A DNA stretch of 64,000 nucleotides from positions 1 through 64,000 of the forward strand of contig CAIKVT010000023.1 of the NCBI GenBank assembly GCA_903830945.1, given 5' to 3'. A program made the translations under genes and the position numbers. Origin of the DNA: an uncultured Elusimicrobia bacterium (GTDB lineage Bacteria > Elusimicrobiota > Elusimicrobia > UBA1565 > UBA9628). Shown one piece after another: positions 9,686-18,079 of the stretch (its first letter is position 1; each line of letters opens with the position of its first letter). The notes under the pieces are model-generated. The model was given only the letters and a program-made list of their open reading frames with translations, was not told the DNA's origin and did not search any database.

Positions 9686-10189
9686 CTATGCGCCGTCCCG
9701 CTTCGACAGGATGGGGTTCTTTATCAGCCAAGCGATATTCATCTGCGGATCATTCCATAATATCGTGAACTGGCCCGCCCGGTCATAAGATGTGGTCTGC
9801 TTATAATGGAAAATCGCGCGATCAGAAAGGACCAGATGCCCATTACCGAATTTCGGCGGGATCAGGACCTGCTTCCTGTTCTGTTCCGATAGGATGAAGG
9901 AGTCCCATCCCCGATATTGAGAAGATGCGCTGTCCCAATTCACCACCACCAACTGGAATTCTCCGGCGAGGCAGGAGATCAATTTGTATGTCTGAGAGTC
10001 GCCATGGATGCCCCGCAGGACATCTTTCTTTGAGACCGAGATATCATCCTGGATGAAATCGGCCTTCACCCCCGCTTCCTTATAGAGCTTCTCATTGTAA
10101 AGCTCGACGTAAGTGCCCCTATGGTCCTCAAAGATCGTCGGCGGCATTATCAGCAAAACCCCATCCAATTTCGTCTTCTCAACTTGCAT
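9686..10189 (-). CDS. RmlC-like cupin 3,5-epimerase family protein
   Basis: A cupin of 167 residues related to dTDP-4-dehydrorhamnose 3,5-epimerase. Visible marks are FEDHRGTYVELYN near the N-terminus, DVLRGIHGD with the catalytic-type His, and IPPKFGNGHLVLSD. The start chosen is the ATG at 10189 because CAGGAG stands 5-6 nt before it; a Met five codons upstream lacks such a site. Rhamnose genes (rmlA, rmlB, rmlD) are absent, so dTDP-rhamnose synthesis is unlikely. In Campylobacter-type GDP-heptose modification, RmlC-like proteins epimerise C3 and/or C5 of a 4-keto GDP-heptose. That is the best fit with HddA and HddC next door. Confidence 0.8.
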   Translation of the reverse strand: MQVEKTKLDGVLLIMPPTIFEDHRGTYVELYNEKLYKEAGVKADFIQDDISVSKKDVLRGIHGDSQTYKLISCLAGEFQLVVVNWDSASSQYRGWDSFILSEQNRKQVLIPPKFGNGHLVLSDRAIFHYKQTTSYDRAGQFTILWNDPQMNIAWLIKNPILSKRDGA

Positions 10190-10267
10190 ATTTTCTCCTG
10201 GCAATAGTCCTTCTTGAGGTATAAAATAAAATCCAGAATGCCGGATAACGTATTTTAGCCTATTCGG

Positions 10268-11233
10268 CTAACCTTTGACGAAAAATTCGACTGACTTGTA
10301 TTTCTGGAAAAGGAGCGCGATATCCTCCTCAGCCAAGCCGCAGTATCCGCCGGCAACCACGTTCTCCTCCACATGAGCGGCCGTCAACATTCCTGGGATC
10401 GCAGCGGAGACCCCCGGGAAGGATAGGCAAAAGCGCAGTGCGAACTGCGCAGGCGTATCTTCCGGATAGCGCGCCATGATCACTGCGAAAAAATCCTCAG
10501 CCTGGTTCCATCTCCGGATTTGCTCGGCTGACCAGGAACGGCGCTGATCGAATTCACCGAACGACTTCGTTCCGGTGTAGCGTCCCGTCAGGAAACCTGC
10601 CACCAGGGGAGAGCGCACGATGACGCCGACATTCTTCTCGGCGCACAGTTTAAAAAGCCCTTGCTCCACGGCGCGCTGATCTGTCAAGTTGAAATTCACC
10701 TGCACGCAGCCGACAGGAAAGTGGCCGACCACGGCCAGCCCGTCCTCCGGGGATCTCAATGAAACACCGAAGGCGCGGATCTTCCCCTGCGCCAGAAGCT
10801 CCTCCATGACGCCCAGCGGACTATCCCGCCCATCCAGTGTCTCAAGAGAAGGATTATGGAGCTGATAAAGATCGATATAATCGCTGCGCAGCCGCCGCAG
10901 GCTTGCCGTCAGCGTTTCCAGAATATGTTTCCTGGAAAAATCATACCCCCGCCCGCCCTCGATGAGCCCGACCTTGGTGGCGATGACGACCCGTTCGCGA
11001 CGCGGAGCCAGGACCCGCCCCAAGAGTTCCTCACTATGGCCATAACCATAGAGGTCCGCCGTATCGAAGAAATTGACCCCAAGTTCCAACGCTCGCTCCA
11101 AGGCCTGGATCGAATCCTCGTCCCGCGTTGGGCCATAGGCCACAGCGCCGCCCGCGTTGCCTCCGATGCCCCAACAGCCGTACCCGACCGCGGAGACCTT
11201 GATGCCGGTCGCGCCCAAAGACCGATAATTCAT
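10268..11233 (-). CDS. Aldo/keto reductase
   Basis: A 321-residue aldo/keto reductase with the full catalytic tetrad visible: Asp57 and Tyr62 in FFDTADLYGYG, Lys87 in VIATKVG, and His126 in LYQLHNP. It would reduce a carbonyl with NADPH. The start overlaps the preceding radical SAM gene stop by 4 nt. Within a sugar locus the substrate may be a keto sugar or an aldehyde, but the family is broad and the sequence does not tell which. Confidence 0.85.
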   Translation of the reverse strand: MNYRSLGATGIKVSAVGYGCWGIGGNAGGAVAYGPTRDEDSIQALERALELGVNFFDTADLYGYGHSEELLGRVLAPRRERVVIATKVGLIEGGRGYDFSRKHILETLTASLRRLRSDYIDLYQLHNPSLETLDGRDSPLGVMEELLAQGKIRAFGVSLRSPEDGLAVVGHFPVGCVQVNFNLTDQRAVEQGLFKLCAEKNVGVIVRSPLVAGFLTGRYTGTKSFGEFDQRRSWSAEQIRRWNQAEDFFAVIMARYPEDTPAQFALRFCLSFPGVSAAIPGMLTAAHVEENVVAGGYCGLAEEDIALLFQKYKSVEFFVKG

Positions 11234-13242
11234 GGACGGGCGTCCTCAAGGACTGGCTCAACGGCATGGAGATAGTCCCCCCGCTTGTTCCCGTACCAGA
11301 CCACCTCCCGGCACCACTGCTCCCACGGCATCTCCCACCGTCCGGACCTGATGATGTCGTACCGGCAGGGTCCCTCGCGCAGAACGGCCTTCTCCCCCAG
11401 CAAGGCCCGTCGATAGACTTCGAAGACATTGCTCCCCAAGGTGATCCGCGACGGGGCGCCGGGAGTCGGGAGCTTCAGAATGGCGCAGTTAAGAGCGATG
11501 GCGTCATCGATGAAGCCCAGACCACCCTTTGCGCCGGCCCGTTGGGCCAGGCCGCGCAGCAAGAGGCGGGCCTCCGCATAGAATTCCGGAAGGCGCCCCT
11601 TGACGCACAGTTCGATGAAGTTGTACTCATCGTCAGGCCACCAGATATCGAGCCATTCGCGGCAGTGGTGGTACTCCGGGCCGCCTTGCTGAATCTCCCG
11701 GGCCCTCCTTGTGAAAAAGTCGACGATCCCCCTCACGATCGGAGCCTGACCGGGATCCACGCCCATGAAGGCCTCGATGCACTCTCGATAATTCAGCCCG
11801 AACACCTCGCGCAAGACCACGAAGGGGATAGGCAGAAGCTTGTCGAAATGCAGCAGGGCCGTCATCCAGGAGAACACGCGGGTCTTTACCCATGCCTCGC
11901 GCGGCATGGTCTTGGTGGCAATGACCAGACGCTGCGTCTCCGGCTCGACGCCGTCGAGTTCGTGCACCAGGCCATGGATGTTAACCGCCACGGACTCCAC
12001 GGTCTCCAGGCCGTACTTCTCACGGTAAGCGGACTGCCCCATCTCCGCATTGTCTAGGATCGAAAGGTTGATGAACTGGATGCGGTTGTGCTGGCCGTTG
12101 GCGATGATGCTGGAAACCCCGTCGGCGAAGCTCTCGTACGTCTCTTCCGGCAGCCCCAGGATCAGGTCCGTGAAAGTCTGGACGCCCTCCCGCCGGAACC
12201 GGAGCTGGAGTTCCTCAAAGCTGCGCATCGAGACATTGTTGCGGTGGATGGCCTCCAGAGTCGGCGGATGCACCGATTGCAGCGCAAGCAGCACCCCCTT
12301 GCTCAGGCCATGCTCGTTGAGCAGGCGGCTGATGCGATAGACTCGTTCCGGGGCGCTCTTACTGCTCTGGATCGAGAAAGCTCGCGGATAGCCGTGCCTC
12401 TGGCGCATCTCCACGACCCGCTCCGCGATCGTCAGGTCGCGCGGGAACATACCAAAATTGCTGTCGCAGCAGAAGATGAACTCGACGCGATGCAGCGCGA
12501 ACCATTCCAGCTCCGCCGCCAACCGGGGATCGTCGAAATGATAGACCCGGTTCATCTCCGCCGCGCCCCATTCGCAGAAAGCGCAGCGGTACGGGCAGCC
12601 GCGATTGGTCTCCCACAATCCCAGCCATTGGTGCCCCGGATAGGCGGTGATGAGGCGGTCGAATGTGCCCGCGAGATACGGCGAGGGAATGCCCTCCAGC
12701 GAGGCGACCCGGCCGACGCGGCGGTGGTGCTGGAAGCCGCCGTCGACAGCCAGATGACTGACGGCTTGCAGCCCAGACCAGTCCCGCGAGGGATAGCGCT
12801 CCAGTATCTCCAGGAACGTTTCCTCCCCCTCCCCGTGACAGACTATATCCACATAAGGATGCGCCCGCAGGAAGTCCTCCGGATTTCCGGGGACTTGAGG
12901 CCCCCCCACGACGACCAGCATGCCGGGCTTGCGCTTCTTAAGGCGCCGGGCGAGCTCCAGCGAATAGCGTGCATTCCACACATATAGACTGAAAGCCGCC
13001 ACATCGACATCGCCCAGGCGGTCCTCGAGCTCCCGCAGAGGCTCCCTGCGGAACACGGGCATCAGGAACTCATACCGGGCCGGGCGGCTGGCGCGGGCCT
13101 GGACATAGGCCTGCAAGAGCCCCACGGACAACGGGAAATAATCCTGCCCGGAAAAGCTGTTGTTGATCTGGACCAATCCGATGCGAACCCGCTCGGGGCT
13201 CACTGGACTTGCTCCGGCCGGCTCCGGCGACGTCTCAGCCAT
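11230..13242 (-). CDS. B12-binding radical SAM protein
   Basis: With the start at 13242 the protein has 670 residues; AAGAGG lies 6 nt before this ATG, whereas a Met 13 codons upstream would overlap the previous gene. Residues about 20-145 form a cobalamin-binding-like Rossmann domain (VVVGGPQVPG). The [4Fe-4S] cluster motif is NRGCPYRCAFCEWG, Cys216/Cys220/Cys223. LILGLPEETYESF is typical of the radical SAM barrel. A further domain of some 200 residues has no assignment. Class members methylate unreactive carbons or rearrange substrates using SAM and sometimes cobalamin. Lying between the SDR and AKR genes, it may modify the nucleotide sugar, but a lipid or other substrate is equally possible. 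Confidence 0.8.
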   Translation of the reverse strand: MAETSPEPAGASPVSPERVRIGLVQINNSFSGQDYFPLSVGLLQAYVQARASRPARYEFLMPVFRREPLRELEDRLGDVDVAAFSLYVWNARYSLELARRLKKRKPGMLVVVGGPQVPGNPEDFLRAHPYVDIVCHGEGEETFLEILERYPSRDWSGLQAVSHLAVDGGFQHHRRVGRVASLEGIPSPYLAGTFDRLITAYPGHQWLGLWETNRGCPYRCAFCEWGAAEMNRVYHFDDPRLAAELEWFALHRVEFIFCCDSNFGMFPRDLTIAERVVEMRQRHGYPRAFSIQSSKSAPERVYRISRLLNEHGLSKGVLLALQSVHPPTLEAIHRNNVSMRSFEELQLRFRREGVQTFTDLILGLPEETYESFADGVSSIIANGQHNRIQFINLSILDNAEMGQSAYREKYGLETVESVAVNIHGLVHELDGVEPETQRLVIATKTMPREAWVKTRVFSWMTALLHFDKLLPIPFVVLREVFGLNYRECIEAFMGVDPGQAPIVRGIVDFFTRRAREIQQGGPEYHHCREWLDIWWPDDEYNFIELCVKGRLPEFYAEARLLLRGLAQRAGAKGGLGFIDDAIALNCAILKLPTPGAPSRITLGSNVFEVYRRALLGEKAVLREGPCRYDIIRSGRWEMPWEQWCREVVWYGNKRGDYLHAVEPVLEDARP

Positions 13243-13259
13243 GCGCCGCCTCTTTCCGA

Positions 13260-14204
13260 TCACTTTGCATTCTTGCACCATGCCACCGTCTTTTCAATAC
13301 CGCTCCTAAAAGGAGTCCTTTTCTTATCACCAAACAATCGCTGGTATCGCGCATTATCAACGACCCGATATGGTATTGCAGAAGGCTTCTTTGGGTCGAA
13401 ACAGACCTGGGCCTCATGGCCGCAGACCTCCAAGATGATCCGGGCCGCTTCCGCTATCGTCATCGGCTCGCCGCCGCAAATATTCACCGGCAGACCATGC
13501 AGGTCCACCTCTCCTTTGAGTATGGAGACTATATCGCCGACAAGGTCATCGACAAAAATAAAATCCCTCACCACATCAGGTGACCCCCACACTTCAAAAG
13601 GATTCTCCTTATTCAAGGCCCGCCTGATGAGAGACGGGACCACGTGCGCTCTTTCCTCATCGAACCTATCGAAAGGGCCATAGATATTCGCAGGTCGCAG
13701 GATGACGACTTTCATGCCGCAGGTCGTGGAGTATAGCGCCGCGAGCTGCTCCAGATAACGGTATGTCCAGCCCACCCCAAAATACCCGGGATAAGGGGGT
13801 TGGTTCAGATCCAGATCATCTTCTTTAATAGGGAAATCTGCCGGCTGATACACGGTCGAGCTGCTCAGCATGACGACTGTCCTGACTTTATTGCGAGCGC
13901 AAGCCTCCAATAAGCCGGCCAAGATCTGAAGGTTGGGCAGTATGGAGGCGGTAGGCATCTCCCGATTTTTCTTCGCGCCATGGGAGATGGCCGCGCATAG
14001 CACGACGGCCTGTTTGCCTTCGGTCACTGCTAAGCAGTTGGAAAAATCACAGAAGTCACACACCACGGATGAATCATGACCGAGTGCCGGACTGCCCGCA
14101 TGCCTTGTCGAAACAAAGGGCATCCCGGCTTCGGCAAGCCGGTTCTCCAGGTTGCGGCCGACCAACCCGGCGCCGCCGGCGACTAGGATGACTCCCTCTT
14201 TCAA
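13260..14204 (-). CDS. NAD-dependent SDR, paralogue with lost Tyr and Lys
   Basis: An extended SDR of 314 residues with NAD loop AGGAGLVG (9-16), SSS at 114-116 and RPANIYGPFDRFD. It aligns along its length with the protein at 8713-9681, sharing the block YFGxGWxxRYxExLxxLYS. In this copy YFGVGWTYRY (141-150) has Val144 where the catalytic Tyr should be and Tyr148 where the Lys should be, so neither active-site residue is in place. It abuts the E1 beta gene (stop at 14205, start at 14204). It may use another acid/base residue, or serve as a partner of its paralogue. Confidence 0.78.
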   Translation of the reverse strand: MKEGVILVAGGAGLVGRNLENRLAEAGMPFVSTRHAGSPALGHDSSVVCDFCDFSNCLAVTEGKQAVVLCAAISHGAKKNREMPTASILPNLQILAGLLEACARNKVRTVVMLSSSTVYQPADFPIKEDDLDLNQPPYPGYFGVGWTYRYLEQLAALYSTTCGMKVVILRPANIYGPFDRFDEERAHVVPSLIRRALNKENPFEVWGSPDVVRDFIFVDDLVGDIVSILKGEVDLHGLPVNICGGEPMTIAEAARIILEVCGHEAQVCFDPKKPSAIPYRVVDNARYQRLFGDKKRTPFRSGIEKTVAWCKNAK

Positions 14205-15248
14205 TTAAAAGGGCCCCTTGAACTTCTTCTCATATGAATAGAATTCCTCATGCGTCAGATCGATCTTGGAAAGCCCGAGTTTCTGTTCAACGGCGCGGAT
14301 GATATTGATAGCGGATGGATAATACTCGATCTCCAAAGGCCGGGAGCACGGGCAATGGGCGTCAGCGAAACCAATTCGGGTTATGGAAGATTTCAAGCTT
14401 CCCATGCATTTCTCATAGACCCGTGTGGCAACTTCCGCGCCGAACCCGCAGTGGACCCAGTCGTAGTCCGCCACGATCAGATGCCCAGTTTTCCTGACGG
14501 ACTCCACCACGGCCGTGTCGTCAAACGGCGAAATAGCGCGCGCGTCGATCACCTCCAGCTTGATGCCGTTCTTGGCGAGGACCTCCGCGGCCTGCAACGC
14601 CTCGACATTCATCCACGAGACCGCCAGGACCGTGACGTCGGATCCCGAACGGATGAGCCTGGACCCCTCGAGAGAATCGGGATTTGACTCTTCCGAGACC
14701 TCCCCGACCACATCATACAGCCAGCGGTGTTCGATAAAGATGACGGGGTTGTCATCCCGGATCGCCGCGATCAGCATGCCTTTAGCGTCGGCCGGCCGGG
14801 AGGGCATGACCACCTTCAATCCCGGGACATGAGCGAACCAGGAATGGAGGGTTTTGCTATGCTGCCAGGATTGGCCCCAGCCACGACCAATCACGGCGCG
14901 AATGACCATCGGCACCTTCATCCGGCCGCCTGAACCATAGCGGAAACTGGCGATCATATTCGTCAGCTCGTTCATGGCCAAGATCATGAAATCAACCCGC
15001 ATATGAACATGGATCGGCCGCAATCCGTTCAAGGCCGCCCCAAGCCCGAAGCCGGTCATGGCGCATTCGGAAAGAGGCGTACTGAAGCAGCGCTCCGCAC
15101 CGAACTCTTCCAGCAGGCCATTGCCACTGCCGAAAATCCGCTTATGATCCGCGACGTCGATTCCATACAGGAACACGTTCGGATCGCGCCTCATTTCCAC
15201 GGCCATTGCCTCATTGAGCGCTTCGCGATAAGTGATCATCCTTTTCAT
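14205..15248 (-). CDS. ThDP-dependent dehydrogenase E1 beta-like subunit
   Basis: A 347-residue protein related to the beta subunit of pyruvate/2-oxoacid dehydrogenase E1 (transketolase pyrimidine domain followed by the transketolase C-terminal domain). Marks are MITYREALNEAM at the start, a long glycine-rich pyrimidine domain, then SDVTVLAVSWMNVEALQAAE and GHLIVADYDWVHCGFGAEV in the C-terminal domain. ATG 15248 overlaps the stop of the E1 alpha gene by 4 nt with GAGG upstream, the usual tight coupling of alpha and beta. No E2 (lipoyl acyltransferase) or E3 gene is nearby. In a sugar locus the pair may move a two-carbon unit to a keto sugar, as proposed for AviB1/AviB2 of avilamycin synthesis. 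Confidence 0.82.
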   Translation of the reverse strand: MKRMITYREALNEAMAVEMRRDPNVFLYGIDVADHKRIFGSGNGLLEEFGAERCFSTPLSECAMTGFGLGAALNGLRPIHVHMRVDFMILAMNELTNMIASFRYGSGGRMKVPMVIRAVIGRGWGQSWQHSKTLHSWFAHVPGLKVVMPSRPADAKGMLIAAIRDDNPVIFIEHRWLYDVVGEVSEESNPDSLEGSRLIRSGSDVTVLAVSWMNVEALQAAEVLAKNGIKLEVIDARAISPFDDTAVVESVRKTGHLIVADYDWVHCGFGAEVATRVYEKCMGSLKSSITRIGFADAHCPCSRPLEIEYYPSAINIIRAVEQKLGLSKIDLTHEEFYSYEKKFKGPF

Positions 15249-16198
15249 ATACACACATCCTCGAAGGCCGTATGCGCGTCAGGAAAAGCCGCGTTTTTTG
15301 CTCGCATCCGGCTGGATTCGATCTGCTCGTCGATTCCCTTTTCCAAAACTGAAATCCGGTCCTCGCCCATCGTTCTCAGGACTTTTTCCCGTTGCAGTCG
15401 AACGGGGTCCACCTTCAGCCATTGCTCAAATTCATCCTTTGAGCGATAACCGGCCTTGAAATCCTCCCCGATGCCGACATGCTCAAGGTACCGATAGTAT
15501 TTTAAATAGAGGAACGCAGGCCGCTCATTGTCCCGGATGAGCTTTATGGCATCCTTGGTAAGCTTGCAGATCTGCTCTGCGTCTGAAGAATCGCTCTGCA
15601 AGACATTGCAATTGAATTTACGCGCGATGTCGGCGATGGAGTCATATCCATGTCGGGCATGCGTCGGGCTGTGCACGGCGAACCCGTTATCCTCGCAGAT
15701 GAACAGGATCGGAAGCTTCTGAAGGCAGGCGAAATTCAAGCTCTCCCAGAAGACCCCCTCGTCGATGGCCCCGTCGCCGAAGAAGACCGCGGTCATCCTG
15801 CCATTCTTGAAGCGCTTATTTGAAAAAGCGAACCCCAGCGCGACAGGGATGCTGCTGCCGACTATGGCCGAAGTGCAGACCAGCCCGGCCTCCGGCGCCA
15901 CAAGGTGCATGGATCCGGCTTTCCCCTTGGAAGTCCCGGAGGCTTTGCCGTACATTTCAGCGAAGAACCGATCGGTCTCCTGCGTTTTGGCGACATATAT
16001 GCCATGGCTTCTATAGCTGCCGAGGATCTGATCTTCCGGCTTTAGCGCATGGCAAACGCCGGCGGCGATGGCCTCTTCCCCCATGGACATATGCATGGGC
16101 GTCTTCATCTCGTCCTCGCCATAATGAGCCTGGATGGACTTCTCGGCGCTTCGGATCATGTACATGGTCCTGTAAAGGGCGATGCCAGATTCGTTCAT
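15245..16198 (-). CDS. ThDP-dependent dehydrogenase E1 alpha-like subunit
   Basis: A 317-residue E1 alpha homologue. The ThDP-magnesium motif is GDGAIDEG (141-148) and ends with EDNGFAV (169-175), about 28 residues apart as expected. SYRSHGIYVAK and GKAGSMHLV are typical E1 alpha blocks. It lies directly before the beta gene (4-nt overlap) and 13 nt after the GDP-sugar dehydratase gene. The heterotetramer would decarboxylate a 2-oxoacid such as pyruvate. With no E2 or E3 gene in the window, transfer of the C2 unit to a sugar or a free aldehyde product is more likely than acyl-CoA formation. Confidence 0.82.
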   Translation of the reverse strand: MNESGIALYRTMYMIRSAEKSIQAHYGEDEMKTPMHMSMGEEAIAAGVCHALKPEDQILGSYRSHGIYVAKTQETDRFFAEMYGKASGTSKGKAGSMHLVAPEAGLVCTSAIVGSSIPVALGFAFSNKRFKNGRMTAVFFGDGAIDEGVFWESLNFACLQKLPILFICEDNGFAVHSPTHARHGYDSIADIARKFNCNVLQSDSSDAEQICKLTKDAIKLIRDNERPAFLYLKYYRYLEHVGIGEDFKAGYRSKDEFEQWLKVDPVRLQREKVLRTMGEDRISVLEKGIDEQIESSRMRAKNAAFPDAHTAFEDVCI

Positions 16199-16211
16199 GT
16201 GCCTCCTTACG

Positions 16212-17228
16212 TTATCGTGTCAAAAAATTGCTTCCGGCAGCCACCCTGGCTCGCCAATACTCCAGAAGATCCGACATCGTCTTCTCAAAAGATATCTGCG
16301 GCTGCCATCCGGTGTGTTTCTTGAATTTTCTCGTATCCGGGACTTGCAGATCGGCATCAATGGGCCGAAGCCGGGCCGCTTCCGTCTCGACTTGGATATC
16401 CTTCCGGGTAGAGATGGAAAGTAGATGCTCGAGCATCTTGCCGACGGTGCATGAGAATGAACCGCCAATATTATAAGCCTCTCCGGGCACAGGATTTATC
16501 GTCACCAGCATATAATAGGCCCGCACCGCATCGCGCACATCGGCCCAGGTCCGCATGGAGTTGAGATTACCTGTTTTGACCACCGGCGCGATGAGCCCCT
16601 TCTCGATCATGGCGATCTGCTTGGCGAAGGTCGACTCTGCGAAAACATCACCGCGCCGGGGGCCCGTATGCGTGAACATCCTCGTCACGACGACTTTCTG
16701 CCCGTACGCCTCCGCATGGAACTTGCCCAGAAGATCCGTGCCGACTTTCGAGATCGCATAAGGGGATGCTGGGTGAAATGAGCAATCCTCGCCGATCGGC
16801 AGTTTTTCCTTGGGCACCCTGCCGAACACCTCCGAAGACGAGCAGACGTGGATCACCGGGTCGCTCCCCTTGGATTTCCGCAAGGCCTCGAGTAGGCGCG
16901 CCGTCCCCTGGATGTTGGTATCAAGCGTCTGCAGTGGGGAGCTGAAGCTTGTCAATGGATAACTTTGCGCTGCCAAGTGAAAAACGTAATCAGGCCGGCT
17001 CTCCTCGATGACATTCTGCAGGGAGATGTAGTCGCAAAGGTCGCCATACAGGAAAGACACCCGGTCCTTTTTGTTTGCGCGCGGCAAAAGATGGTCCACG
17101 TTGCCAAGAGGGCTGCGCCATCGGCACATCCCGCAAATATCCCAATCGGTGTTCTCCAACAAAAAATCGGCAAGATGCGAACCAACCATGCCGGAAATCC
17201 CGGTGATAAGCGCTCTCTTTCTTGTCAT
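16212..17228 (-). CDS. GDP-sugar 4,6-dehydratase-like SDR (Gmd/DmhA type)
   Basis: A 338-residue extended SDR. It has ITGISGMVGSHLADFLL (NAD loop 10-16), SSSEVFG (131-137, with the Ser-Glu pair used by 4,6-dehydratases), Tyr157/Lys161 in PYAISK, and FTHTGPRRG. This is the pattern of GDP-mannose 4,6-dehydratase and its GDP-heptose-specific relative DmhA, which form a 4-keto-6-deoxy GDP-sugar. With HddA and HddC in the same operon, GDP-manno-heptose is an attractive substrate; GDP-mannose cannot be excluded. One nucleotide separates it from the upstream FkbM gene. In contrast to the two paralogous SDRs, its active site is complete. Confidence 0.82.
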   Translation of the reverse strand: MTRKRALITGISGMVGSHLADFLLENTDWDICGMCRWRSPLGNVDHLLPRANKKDRVSFLYGDLCDYISLQNVIEESRPDYVFHLAAQSYPLTSFSSPLQTLDTNIQGTARLLEALRKSKGSDPVIHVCSSSEVFGRVPKEKLPIGEDCSFHPASPYAISKVGTDLLGKFHAEAYGQKVVVTRMFTHTGPRRGDVFAESTFAKQIAMIEKGLIAPVVKTGNLNSMRTWADVRDAVRAYYMLVTINPVPGEAYNIGGSFSCTVGKMLEHLLSISTRKDIQVETEAARLRPIDADLQVPDTRKFKKHTGWQPQISFEKTMSDLLEYWRARVAAGSNFLTR

Positions 17229-17229
17229 T

Positions 17230-18024
17230 TCAGTGCCTCGCCGCCTCGCGCGGGATACAACCGATGTTCACGACTCTTGATTTTCTAAAATCCGGATCGC
17301 ACTGCGGCTTGTAATCCGCATAGGCCTCCAGCGCATCGGCTCCGTCTTCGATGCGTATTAGATGGTATGCCGGGCTTAACAGCGCAAAAATATCCTTCAC
17401 GTTCTTTGTCTCCCACAACTGTTCGATGAATTCAAAAACCAGGCAAGGACAATGGCTCCGGATGGTCTCTACGGCTCCCTTGAAAACATTCAATTCATGT
17501 CCCTCGACGTCGACCTTGATCAAGGCGGGCTTCAAGTTGTGTGAGCGGCAATACGAATCGAGAGTAACGCATTTCACCGTTATTTTCTCCAATTCTCCAT
17601 CTCTATCCAGCACGTCATAGAACTCCAGGGAACTCGTCGGTCCGGCTCCCCGTGTATGCCTGTAGAATTCCTTATCCTCGCTGGTGTCGGAGACGGCAAG
17701 ATTCTCAATGACGGCATTCGAGCTCTTCAGATTGCTCCTGAGCTGCGCCGCGATAACCGGATTTGGCTCGAAGGAGTAGACGATCCCGTGCTTCCCGACA
17801 GCTTTCACCATCGAATAAGTATAAGTGCCGCGGTTTGCGCCGACATCCACCACGCAGTCGCCTTTTTTTATATGTTTGACCGCGAACGAGACCACGACAT
17901 CCTGCGCCAGCCCCTTCAACCCGCAATCCACAAGGAGCTTATAGATCTTGAAGTGCAGGCTTGGATGGATTTTATAGGGCAGGCCACTGAGGGATCCGAG
18001 GATCGATGTCCGCAGAGAGTTCAT
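17230..18024 (-). CDS. FkbM family methyltransferase
   Basis: A 264-residue protein with CVVDVGANRGTYTYSMVKA (motif I, near residue 56), YSFEPNP, IKVDVEGHELNVFKGA and CPCLVFEF, all standard for FkbM-type methyltransferases. These enzymes O-methylate sugars or other hydroxyl groups in secondary metabolite and polysaccharide loci. It precedes the GDP-sugar dehydratase gene with one base between them. The likely target is a sugar hydroxyl of the surface glycan. Confidence 0.85.
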   Translation of the reverse strand: MNSLRTSILGSLSGLPYKIHPSLHFKIYKLLVDCGLKGLAQDVVVSFAVKHIKKGDCVVDVGANRGTYTYSMVKAVGKHGIVYSFEPNPVIAAQLRSNLKSSNAVIENLAVSDTSEDKEFYRHTRGAGPTSSLEFYDVLDRDGELEKITVKCVTLDSYCRSHNLKPALIKVDVEGHELNVFKGAVETIRSHCPCLVFEFIEQLWETKNVKDIFALLSPAYHLIRIEDGADALEAYADYKPQCDPDFRKSRVVNIGCIPREAARH

Positions 18025-18079
18025 GTTTTTCGCCCCGCATTCAACAGCTAGCTACAGAATACCTTATGCTGCATCTCGC

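Noticed and set aside
9686-10189. dTDP-rhamnose pathway
   Set aside because: Only the RmlC-like protein is present; rmlA, rmlB and rmlD are missing, and the neighbours are GDP-heptose-type genes.
11266-12987. Long plus-strand ORFs opposite the radical SAM gene
   Set aside because: The minus-strand protein has Cys motifs and domain structure; the plus-strand products are low in hydrophobic order and have no motifs.
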